This document shows, one piece after another, positions 21,621-28,810 of a DNA stretch of 64,000 bases. The translations under genes were made by a program, and so were the position numbers. The stretch spans positions 1 to 64,000 of the forward strand of contig NZ_JAELTQ010000009.1 in the NCBI RefSeq assembly GCF_016428905.1, in the 5' to 3' direction. Source of the stretch: Dyella sp. ASV24. GTDB taxonomy: Bacteria; Pseudomonadota; Gammaproteobacteria; Xanthomonadales; Rhodanobacteraceae. Positions within the stretch are counted from its first letter, which is position 1, and each line of letters starts with the position of its first letter. The notes beneath the pieces were generated by a model. That model searched no databases, had not been told where the DNA came from, and saw only the letters and a program-made list of their open reading frames with translations.

Positions 21621-21965
21621 TCAGCAGCAGGCATCGCCGGGCGAGCAAGCGGCGGCCACCGGGGCACACTCGGCTTGCGGACTGCCCGCGCAACAGTTGT
21701 GGGTCAGGTAGGCGATCAGGCCGTTCATGGCCTCGAACTCGGCGCGGTAGCAGACGAAGCGGCCTTGGGGTTCCGCCGTGATCAGGCCGGCGTGCACCAG
21801 TTCTTTCAGGTGGAAGGACAGCGTGGCGCCGGGCACGCCCAGTTCGTCCCCGATGTCCCCGGCCATGCGACCGGCAGGACCGGCGACCACCAGCAGGCGG
21901 AAGATGGCCAAGCGTTTGGCGTGGCCCAGTGCGGTCAAGGCGGCGATTGCGTCAATTGTTTCCAT
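21621..21965 (-). CDS. arsR: ArsR-family arsenic-responsive repressor
   Basis: A 114-residue winged-helix repressor. The HTH (ELGVPGATLSFHLKELVHAGL) is of the ArsR type. The canonical CxCxxC at the HTH is absent; instead the C-terminus is cysteine-rich (NCCAGSPQAEC, then CSPGDACC), which resembles the alternative As(III) sites of some ArsR proteins. It should repress arsC-acr3 and arsH. The start is at ATG 21965; longer forms would lack family similarity. Confidence 0.92.
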   Translation of the reverse strand: METIDAIAALTALGHAKRLAIFRLLVVAGPAGRMAGDIGDELGVPGATLSFHLKELVHAGLITAEPQGRFVCYRAEFEAMNGLIAYLTHNCCAGSPQAECAPVAAACSPGDACC

Positions 21966-21986
21966 AAAACTAGAATAGTGGAAACA
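21957..21986. promoter_or_regulatory. Probable ArsR operator between arsR and arsH
   Basis: A perfect 8-bp inverted repeat TGTTTCCA (21957-21964) and TGGAAACA (21979-21986), 14 bases apart, in the 40-base divergent gap. It includes the arsR start codon, so a bound repressor would block both directions. Confidence 0.6.
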
Positions 21987-22005
21987 TTGGATTCTGAGCA
22001 AGCCC

Positions 22006-22725
22006 ATGAGCCCCGACCTTCCCCACCTCGATCTTGATTTTCTGCCGGCCCCCGATCTCGCCCAGCTGACTTGTTCCGGCAACGATCATCCACCCCGCAT
22101 CCTGATCCTCTACGGTTCCCTGCGCCCCCAATCCTTCTCTCGGAAGCTGGCCCTGGAAGCGGAGCGGATCCTCCGGCACCTGGGCGCTGAAACCCGCGTC
22201 TTCGATCCCCATCAGCTGCCGCTGCTCGACAGCGTGCCGGCCCCCCATCCTGAGGTGCAGCGGTTGCGGGAATGGTCGAACTGGTCGGAGGGCCAGGTGT
22301 GGGTGAGCCCCGAGCGGCACGGCACCATCACCGGTGTCTTCAAGAACCAGATTGATTGGCTGCCCCTGGAAGATGGCAGCGTGCGTCCGACCCAGGGCCG
22401 CACCCTGGCCGTCATGCAGGTCTGCGGCGGCTCTCAGTCCTTCAACGTGGTGAACGCCTTGCGGGTGCTCGGCCGATGGATGCGCATGGTCACCATCCCC
22501 AACCAATCATCCGTGGCCAAGGCTTGGCAGGAATTCGACGAACACGGCCGCATGAAGCCTTCCGCGTTTTATGACCGCGTGGTGGACGTCATGGAAGAAC
22601 TCATGAAGTTCACCCTGATGGTGCGCGGGCGCAGTGACTATCTGGTCAACCGTTACAGCGAACGGAAAGGTGATGCAGCCCAGCGCGCGCTGGCACAAGC
22701 CGCCGGCGCCGTCGAGAAAGTTTAA
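22006..22725 (+). CDS. arsH: ArsH NADPH-dependent FMN reductase
   Basis: A 239-residue flavoprotein of the ArsH family. The FMN loop is [15 protein letters not shown], and typical family segments are [38 protein letters not shown] and [15 protein letters not shown]. ArsH oxidises trivalent organoarsenicals to less toxic pentavalent forms and reduces oxygen and quinones. It is divergent from arsR-arsC-acr3 with a shared operator, so it should be arsenic-inducible. Confidence 0.95.
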   Translation: MSPDLPHLDLDFLPAPDLAQLTCSGNDHPPRILILYGSLRPQSFSRKLALEAERILRHLGAETRVFDPHQLPLLDSVPAPHPEVQRLREWSNWSEGQVWVSPERHGTITGVFKNQIDWLPLEDGSVRPTQGRTLAVMQVCGGSQSFNVVNALRVLGRWMRMVTIPNQSSVAKAWQEFDEHGRMKPSAFYDRVVDVMEELMKFTLMVRGRSDYLVNRYSERKGDAAQRALAQAAGAVEKV

Positions 22726-22804
22726 GTGTCTCCATGATGGCCAATGGCGAGCACCGGTGACGCCCGGTGTTCGGCGTTGGCCTGCCCGGAGGGAAGGTTT
22801 CCGC

Positions 22805-23113
22805 TTATGCCGTTCCCTTGCGACCACCAGGCTTACGTCCGCCGCCCAGGGATTTTTCAACCTCGGTGGCCCAGGCAATCAGATCTGTGCCACAGGCGCG
22901 GCACCAGTCTCGCAGCTGCAACCCATCCAAGCGGATCACGCCGCGCTCCGCTGAGGTCACGTAGTTCTGGGAGCGCCCCAGCCGTTCGGCCAGTTCGACC
23001 TGGGTAAGTTCCTGGCGTTTCCGCAACGTCCGCAGCGTCGTGAGAAACACCTGATTTTCCGGCCGGTAGAGCGACTTAGGTGCCCGCTCTTCCGGCTCCC
23101 GAGCTCTTGCCAT
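22805..23113 (-). CDS. XRE-family small HTH regulator
   Basis: A 102-residue protein. The middle has a Cro/C1-type HTH: LRKRQELTQVELAERLGRSQNYVTSAERGVI. The C-terminus is basic (GGGRKPGGRKGTA). ATG 23113 is preferred over one three codons upstream. It is convergent with arsH and divergent from the lipoprotein operon starting at 23296, which it is the obvious candidate to control. No toxin partner is adjacent. Confidence 0.85.
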   Translation of the reverse strand: MARAREPEERAPKSLYRPENQVFLTTLRTLRKRQELTQVELAERLGRSQNYVTSAERGVIRLDGLQLRDWCRACGTDLIAWATEVEKSLGGGRKPGGRKGTA

Positions 23114-23295
23114 CGCCCGCACTCCAAAGCCAGTCGGGCTCCCAACCTATAACCCAACCTTCAATACACCGGCTTTGTGTTTTCGTTTACCCAATGTTTC
23201 ACTATTTGACGGTATTCTCGCTCCGCCTCGATCAACGCAGCTGACCGAGACGGACAACGGCCTAACTCACCTACTCATCTGGACAGGGGTTCAAC

Positions 23296-23643
23296 ATGAA
23301 GAACAGTCTGCAACTCGCCGTCGCCATCGTGTTCATGCTGGCGGTTACTGGGTGTGCGACAACGATTGGCAAGGATTACGACCAAGCCAAAGTCGGACAG
23401 TTTGTGCCTCACCAGACCACGATGGATCAGGTCATCACCGCCCTCGGCCAACCCCAGGAGCGCGAAACCGAGAGTGATGGCACCACCCGCCTCCACTACC
23501 AATACGTCGTGGCCAAGGGGAGCGTGAGCGACTACGTGCCGTTTGCCCCCAAGAGTGCCAACACGGGCAGCAAGGACAGCTACCTCTACTTCGATAAGTC
23601 CGGGCGCTACCTGCGGGCTGAAAACACCCAGTCGAACCAGTGA
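23296..23643 (+). CDS. Island-borne lipoprotein, BamE/SmpA-like
   Basis: A 115-residue lipoprotein with signal peptide and lipobox (VTGC at 17-20). Mature part: QTTMDQVITALGQPQERE and LHYQYVVAKG resemble the small BamE/SmpA/OmlA fold, in which helix-helix-strand units carry the GxPxxR turn. It is the first gene of a three-gene operon with an 11-base gap to the next. Whether it interacts with the outer-membrane machinery is unknown. Confidence 0.65.
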   Translation: MKNSLQLAVAIVFMLAVTGCATTIGKDYDQAKVGQFVPHQTTMDQVITALGQPQERETESDGTTRLHYQYVVAKGSVSDYVPFAPKSANTGSKDSYLYFDKSGRYLRAENTQSNQ

Positions 23644-23653
23644 GGGATCGCCC

Positions 23654-24352
23654 ATGAAGCGCACCCTTGCCTTGTTCTTGGCCGTTGCTCTTGCCGCCTG
23701 CTCGAAGTCCCCCGGCGGTGTGTCCGCTGCCCCCGGTGGCTCCTCGGATCTGCCGACCGCCGACCTGAGCACCCCCGACAGCGCTTACGTCCCGGTCACC
23801 CAGGCTCGCCAGGTCTGGGTGATGTATGACGCCCTCTCCGGGGACAAACCGTCCGACATGATGCTCTGGGCCATTGACCCCACCTTGATGGGGGCCGATC
23901 CGTTCCAGAAGCGCGACAAGGAGACCCGGCTGCTTCCGCAGCTCACCGCAGAAATGGCGGCGGCCAAAGATCACCGCTACATCACCTTCGTGGACCGATC
24001 CAGCCGACTGGCTCCCTACGATTTCGATCACAAGGCTTTTGGCTTCGCCTCGGCCCTGATGAACCCTCAGGCCGGTGTGTCGCACGGGCAAATCGCCGGG
24101 GTCAGTCTCATTGATGTCGCCCCCACGAATGCCGCCGCCTTCCAATGGCTGCGTGTGCCGGACGAAACCCAGGCCAAGGCGATCCAGGCCCAGCTTTCGG
24201 CGGGGTGGATCCCTCAGGTGAAGGTCTGGGCCTATGTGCAGGGGGGCGAGAAAGTCCGCGGCATCACGCAGACCCTGTTTGTCCAGATCGCCAAAGTGCA
24301 GGTGCTCGATGCACAGGGCCAGGTGATGCTTGAACAGAAAGCGGGGGGCTGA
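23654..24352 (+). CDS. Island-borne lipoprotein of unknown function
   Basis: A 232-residue lipoprotein with lipobox LAAC (13-16) followed by a glycine/serine-rich linker and a globular domain. Motifs such as DALSGDKPSD, DHRYITFVDRSSRLAPYDF and VQIAKVQVLDAQGQV are not assigned to a family with confidence. GAGGGATC precedes ATG 23654. It sits between a BamE-like lipoprotein and a membrane protein in the same operon. Confidence 0.65.
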   Translation: MKRTLALFLAVALAACSKSPGGVSAAPGGSSDLPTADLSTPDSAYVPVTQARQVWVMYDALSGDKPSDMMLWAIDPTLMGADPFQKRDKETRLLPQLTAEMAAAKDHRYITFVDRSSRLAPYDFDHKAFGFASALMNPQAGVSHGQIAGVSLIDVAPTNAAAFQWLRVPDETQAKAIQAQLSAGWIPQVKVWAYVQGGEKVRGITQTLFVQIAKVQVLDAQGQVMLEQKAGG

Positions 24353-24354
24353 AC

Positions 24355-24870
24355 ATGGGCATCCTGATCCAAATGGGGCGCATCGTTGTGGCCGTCGTCG
24401 CCGGCTGGCTCCTGTTTTTCGGGTTGGGGCTTCGCTTCCTGCCCCCTGGCCTGCTGGTTCCTTTGTGCATGGGGGCAGCCTGGTTACTGCTGCCTCGGCT
24501 CTTCCCTGCGTTCAAAACCCAGCCCAACGCCGCCGGATCTGGACCGGCCACGTTGCAGGTCAACGGTCAGTCCTTCCACGCGACGCACCACACCAAAAAT
24601 GTCGCCATCAACGCTACGACGGGGCAAGTCTGGTTCCGCGACACTAAGAGCAGGGAATGGCTTCTTGACCGTGAGGACATCCGCCGTTGGAAACATGAGT
24701 GGGTGGATCAACCCAATGTCTACGGCAAGATCTGGCACAACGACAACTGTTTGATCATCACAACGAACGACGTGGATCATCCCACCCACAAGATTTCGAT
24801 GGGCGGTCACTTCAAGCATGAGCTCGCCCAGGAGTGGCACGCTCGCCTGACCGCGATGCTGAAAGCATGA
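24355..24870 (+). CDS. Island-borne membrane protein of unknown function
   Basis: A 171-residue protein with two N-terminal membrane helices (about 8-26 and 30-50) and a soluble domain rich in His and Trp (FHATHHTKNVAINATTGQVW, DIRRWKHEW). It follows the lipoprotein by two bases and ends the operon, which is closed by a terminator at 24944. The family is not recognised. Confidence 0.65.
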   Translation: MGILIQMGRIVVAVVAGWLLFFGLGLRFLPPGLLVPLCMGAAWLLLPRLFPAFKTQPNAAGSGPATLQVNGQSFHATHHTKNVAINATTGQVWFRDTKSREWLLDREDIRRWKHEWVDQPNVYGKIWHNDNCLIITTNDVDHPTHKISMGGHFKHELAQEWHARLTAMLKA

Positions 24871-24943
24871 CCTCCGCATTCCTTGCAAGGCTTGGGTGAC
24901 ACGGGAAGTCAGGCGAACCACGCCGATGCACCGCAAACCTGGG

Positions 24944-24975
24944 GGCCGCCTCCATTGGGGGCGGCCTTTCTTTTT
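24944..24975 (+). terminator. Rho-independent terminator of the lipoprotein operon
   Basis: GGCCGCC (24944-24950) and GGCGGCC (24960-24966) form a 7-bp GC stem with a 9-base loop, followed by TTTCTTTTT. Confidence 0.8.
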
Positions 24976-25139
24976 GAGCCATCCAGACATCCCTTTTGGC
25001 ATCCTCGCGTATCGTAAAAGGGTCCAGGAAATGCCTTGATGTGATGCGGTTTGCAGGCCCAAGCCAAGCACCGGCTCGATTCTGATCTTCGCACTTGACA
25101 GCCCTCTAACCCGGCCTAAAACAGCGCCCCTTCTTCCCG

Positions 25140-26672
25140 ATGGAGTTGCTGATGCAGACGTTCGATGTGGTGCGCTTGGTCCTGACCACCAGCTTAAAAA
25201 ATCATGAGATCGCCCTGGCGGCCGGCGTCTCGAAGACGACCGTGAGCCGCTATCGCCAACTCGCCCGAGCGAAGGCCTTGGTCTGGGATGACGTGGCAAC
25301 ACTGGGGCCACAAGCACTCCACGAACGATTGAACCGGCCGCGTTCGGGTGGCCGACGGAAAGAAACCCCGGACCTCTCGCTGATCCACGACCAGTTGCAC
25401 GCCAAGGGCATGACGCTTCAACTGCTGTGGGAAGACTACAAGCGGGAAAACCCTGACACGGCGTTGTCCTACTCGCACCTGGCGGCCCAGCTGCGGAGCT
25501 ACCGCGACACATTGCCGACAGTGATGCGCCAGCACCACGCGCCCGGTGAGCGGGTATTCGTGGACTACTCGGGCCTGCGACCGCACTACCTCGATCCCAC
25601 CGGCAAGAAGGTGCCGGTGGAGCTGTTCGTCGGCGTGTTGGGTGCCAGTTCGTTGATGTTCGCCCTGTGCACGGCCACGCAGCAGGTGCCCGACTTCCTC
25701 CGCGCCCACGTGGCGATGTTCGAGTATTTCGGCGGCCTGCCCCAAGTGTTGGTCCCGGACAACCTGAAATCAGCGGTGACCACCGCCGGCAAGACGCCGA
25801 AGATCCAGCGCGCCTACGCGGACCTGGCCCGGCACTACGGCCTGGCGGTGCTGCCGACACGCCCCTCGCGTCCACGCGACAAGGCCTCGGTGGAAACCGG
25901 AGTGAAATTCGCCCAGCAACGCATCCTGGCCCGCTTGCGCCACCAGCACTTTTATTCGCTGGACGAACTCAACGCCGCTGTGGCGACCTTGCTGGATGAG
26001 GCCAATGATCGTCCCATGGTCAAGGACAGTCTCAGCCGGCGCCAACGCTTCGACCAGTTGGAACGCGCGGCGCTTCGTCCCTTGCCGCCGGAGCCCTATG
26101 TCTATGCGGATTGGATCGTCGTGCCGACGGTGCCCAAGGACTACCACATCCCAGTCAACGGACATTTCTATTCGGTGCCCCACACCCTGATCGGTGAGCG
26201 GGTGGAAGTTCGCGTGACCGAGGACACCGTGGAAGTGCGCCACCGACAGAAGACCGTGGCCCACCATCCCCGCAGCAACGTGGTGGGAGGACATACCACG
26301 TCCGCCGCGCACCAGCCCGAGGCCCATCGCGCCCAAGCCGGGCGCACGCCAGAAGGCATGGTCACCTGGGCCAAGGAGGTCGGCCCACACGTCCTTCGCT
26401 TCGTCCGGCACCAGCTCAACCGTGCCCAACCCTTCCTGGGATTGCCGGCGTGCGATGTGTTGCGATCACTCGTGCGCAAACATGGCACGGCCGCCCTGGA
26501 TCAGGCCGCCAAAGTCACGTTTGAACTGGGCTCACCGCGCATCACCACGTTGAAACGGGTGCTCGACAACCAGACCGCAGCGCAAGGCGCCCCGGCGTCC
26601 TCGGCTCCTCGAACCTCCTATGCGCGCGGGGCCCGTTACCACGCTCAACAGACCGAGGACACGCCATGTTGA
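25140..26672 (+). CDS. istA: IS21 transposase IstA
   Basis: A 510-residue DDE transposase. The N-terminal HTH is GVSKTTVSRYRQLA. The catalytic triad is readable as Asp142 (VFVDYSG), Asp207 (VLVPDNLKSAV) and Glu252 (KASVETGVK), followed by the Mu-type beta-barrel region (HIPVNGHFYSVPHTLIGE). No disruption is seen, so it is probably functional. ATG 25152 is an alternative start. Confidence 0.95.
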   Translation: MELLMQTFDVVRLVLTTSLKNHEIALAAGVSKTTVSRYRQLARAKALVWDDVATLGPQALHERLNRPRSGGRRKETPDLSLIHDQLHAKGMTLQLLWEDYKRENPDTALSYSHLAAQLRSYRDTLPTVMRQHHAPGERVFVDYSGLRPHYLDPTGKKVPVELFVGVLGASSLMFALCTATQQVPDFLRAHVAMFEYFGGLPQVLVPDNLKSAVTTAGKTPKIQRAYADLARHYGLAVLPTRPSRPRDKASVETGVKFAQQRILARLRHQHFYSLDELNAAVATLLDEANDRPMVKDSLSRRQRFDQLERAALRPLPPEPYVYADWIVVPTVPKDYHIPVNGHFYSVPHTLIGERVEVRVTEDTVEVRHRQKTVAHHPRSNVVGGHTTSAAHQPEAHRAQAGRTPEGMVTWAKEVGPHVLRFVRHQLNRAQPFLGLPACDVLRSLVRKHGTAALDQAAKVTFELGSPRITTLKRVLDNQTAAQGAPASSAPRTSYARGARYHAQQTEDTPC

Positions 26673-27388
26673 GCGATCAGCAGCGCGCCGTGGCGGCCCT
26701 CAAAGGCTTGAAGCTCGGCCCCATGGCCGCGTGCCTGGAACATTGGGCCGAGGATCCGGCCCACCTCAGCCGATCCCATGTCGATTGCATCCTGGCCCTG
26801 GTGGACGCTCAGACCCAGGCCACCGCAACGAAGCGCGCCAAGCGCTTCCTGGCCCAAGCGGATCTTCCGTTGACCATCACGCTGGCCGACATCCAGCCCA
26901 GCGCCGCGCGCGGGTTGCCCTCGCAGCTCTTAGCCAACCTAGCCACGGGCGATTGGATTCAGCGCGGGCACACCCTTTTGATCACTGGGGAGACCCAAGT
27001 TGGCAAAACCTACTTGGCGGCGGCCCTGGCACGGGAGGCCACCTTACAGCGGTGGTCGGTGTCCTACCGTCGCACGCCGGAACTCCTGGCCGAGTGCACC
27101 ATGGAGAAAAAACGCGGCACATGGCTGGCATTTCTGAAACGACTGGGTCGGATGAAACTGCTGGTGCTGGACGACTTCGCCCTCGAACGCGCCGACAGCC
27201 AGCAAAGCCATGCCCTGCGGGAAATCCTGGACCTGCGCCGACGCCATGGCAGCGCGGTGCTGATTGCCTCACCGAATGCACCGGAAGACTGGGACGGGCT
27301 CTTTGACGACCCGACCGCCGCCGAGGCCATCTTTGGCCGAGTGCTCGAACGCTCCCAGCGCATTACCCTGGAACGGCCCACCCGCTAG
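26666..27388 (+). CDS. istB: IS21 helper ATPase IstB
   Basis: A 240-residue AAA+ ATPase with Walker A GETQVGKT at 108-115 and Walker B LLVLDDFAL. IstB is related to DnaC and assembles on target DNA to guide IstA. Translation is coupled to istA by the overlap ATGTTGA. The length is slightly below the family average of about 250 but all motifs are intact. Confidence 0.95.
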   Translation: MLSDQQRAVAALKGLKLGPMAACLEHWAEDPAHLSRSHVDCILALVDAQTQATATKRAKRFLAQADLPLTITLADIQPSAARGLPSQLLANLATGDWIQRGHTLLITGETQVGKTYLAAALAREATLQRWSVSYRRTPELLAECTMEKKRGTWLAFLKRLGRMKLLVLDDFALERADSQQSHALREILDLRRRHGSAVLIASPNAPEDWDGLFDDPTAAEAIFGRVLERSQRITLERPTR

Positions 27389-27788
27389 GCCTGGGCCGCT
27401 TCCGTTTCTCCAAGTCTGGACAGGTTGACTGCCCAGTCTGGCCGAAGGTGGACCATTTCCAGCCCCTCCGTGCGAAGGCCCGAGGCCGCGCCCCGCTTGG
27501 CTTCGCGCAGGGTGCTCCTAGAACCATTCTGATGGTCAGGTTGTTGCAGACTGGCAATCAGCCAGTGCCCCAGTTACCAATAGTTACCCGGCTCCTAACC
27601 AGAGCACCGCCGGAGAGCAAAATGGCTCTCTGGTGCGGTTTGATGGGTAGGCAACAAGGCTGTTGCAGACTGAGCAGCAAGGCAGATCAGAATATCCATC
27701 TGGAAAATCTTCAACAGGTCGAGCCCCGGTCTGAGACAGACTGGTCACCATTATTGAATGGGCTGGCCGTTGGTCATCCATATGCGGG
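27389..27788. other. Gene-free stretch right of the IS
   Basis: A 400-base region with no convincing gene. It contains the direct repeat TGTTGCAGACTG (27541 and 27660 areas) and an imperfect hairpin around 27608-27645 (GGAGAGC...GGCTCTC). It should include the right end of the IS21 element. Confidence 0.4.
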
Positions 27789-28637
27789 CTAACGTCGTTG
27801 ACGAAGCGTCGTCAGGCGACCAGCAACGTCTGCGGCCAGCCTTCCAAGCCCTTCTCCATTCGCAAGGTATTTGATGTAACGGATCCCCTGGACATCAAAG
27901 GGCACGTCCTGCGCGGACTGGGTAACGATGATGACGTCTTTGCCCAATGTGTGGGCCATGCCCATTTCATAAAACACGTTGGCATTACGGCCAGTGAGAT
28001 CACATATCACTACGCTGGCCTCGGAAACCAAGTCAACGATGTCCTGAATGATGTGGTCGTTTGACCAGATGTCATCGGCACGCTTGCAGTGCATCCCAGT
28101 GTCTGCGGCAGCCTTTTGCAACGCTCCATACACAGCATTGAACTCAGCGGCAAACGGCATCATCACGGCGATCAAAGACGCATCCACGGCACCATCGCCG
28201 ATCCGGAATACTCTTGGCTGGGGGCGAGCAACCAGCTGCGACCGATACAGGACTTCGAAAAGGTCTGCCTCCTTAATCGCCCAGTGGGTGCGGCTAAATT
28301 CGAACTGACCAATCCCCAGATCCCGGGCCAGATCTTCCAAAGTGCTATTTGGAATGGCTGGGATGTGCGGATCGAACATGTATTCCAATTGATAGTCGGC
28401 CCGGCCTTGACGACTGACACGAAGCAGACGTCCGACCCTAGCCGGGTCTTGTCCACCGTCATACCTGGTTTCGCTGGCGAAGAGTGCCGGAATGCGGGTC
28501 ACGGCATCCAAATCCAGATTGCCTCCCGGGCAGAACTGGGCGGTAACAGTGTCGGCGGTGTGTTCGAGAACGCGACTGGCGCCGAAAGTATCCCGGTTTG
28601 CCGCCCAGCCACCGCCCGACATCAAGAGATTAAACAC
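27789..28637 (-). CDS. Nucleoside deoxyribosyltransferase/TIR-like protein, candidate defence effector
   Basis: A 282-residue soluble protein. The N-terminal half is unrecognised. The C-terminal half (about 155-270) has the Rossmann-like fold marks of the nucleoside 2-deoxyribosyltransferase/TIR-like group: SLIAVMMPFAAEF, CKRADDIWSND, SVVICDLTGRNANVFYEMG, GKDVIIVTQ and a final PFDVQGIRYIKY. Members act on nucleotides or NAD, or sense them. GGGAGGG before a GTG start at 28637 supports that start; ATG 28622 is the alternative. It is divergent from the zinc-hook ATPase. A role as effector is inference. Confidence 0.75.
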   Translation of the reverse strand: MFNLLMSGGGWAANRDTFGASRVLEHTADTVTAQFCPGGNLDLDAVTRIPALFASETRYDGGQDPARVGRLLRVSRQGRADYQLEYMFDPHIPAIPNSTLEDLARDLGIGQFEFSRTHWAIKEADLFEVLYRSQLVARPQPRVFRIGDGAVDASLIAVMMPFAAEFNAVYGALQKAAADTGMHCKRADDIWSNDHIIQDIVDLVSEASVVICDLTGRNANVFYEMGMAHTLGKDVIIVTQSAQDVPFDVQGIRYIKYLANGEGLGRLAADVAGRLTTLRQRR

Positions 28638-28810
28638 GCCCCTACCCTCCCTGATTGAAGGTCAAAGTTTATGGCATAGGCAGGGTGACTGAGCAGCCAC
28701 CACCCGCTCGGCCACCATGATGGAAGTGGTGAGACAAGCTGGAATGCATTCACCTATCTCATGACCAGTGAGGATGCCTTACCCTTGGCTCACAGGAATA
28801 GGGGGCCAAG

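Larger units (their letters stand above)
25140..27388 (+). mobile_element. IS21-family insertion sequence (istA-istB; ends not located)
   Basis: The two-gene istA/istB arrangement with a 7-base overlap is diagnostic for IS21. I searched the flanks by eye for terminal inverted repeats and could not define them convincingly, so only the coding span is given. The left end should lie in 24976-25139 and the right end in 27389-27500. Confidence 0.85.

Noticed and set aside
22745-22780. A terminator between arsH and the XRE gene
   Set aside because: Only a 6-bp CACCGG/CCGGTG stem with no T-run; too weak to list.
24484-25875. A 463-codon frame antisense to the membrane protein and istA
   Set aside because: Low-complexity Arg/Ser/Pro composition and crosses the terminator and the IS boundary.
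27448-27792. A 114-codon frame right of the IS21 genes
   Set aside because: Probably covers the IS end and flanking DNA; no domain and overlaps the stop of the next gene.
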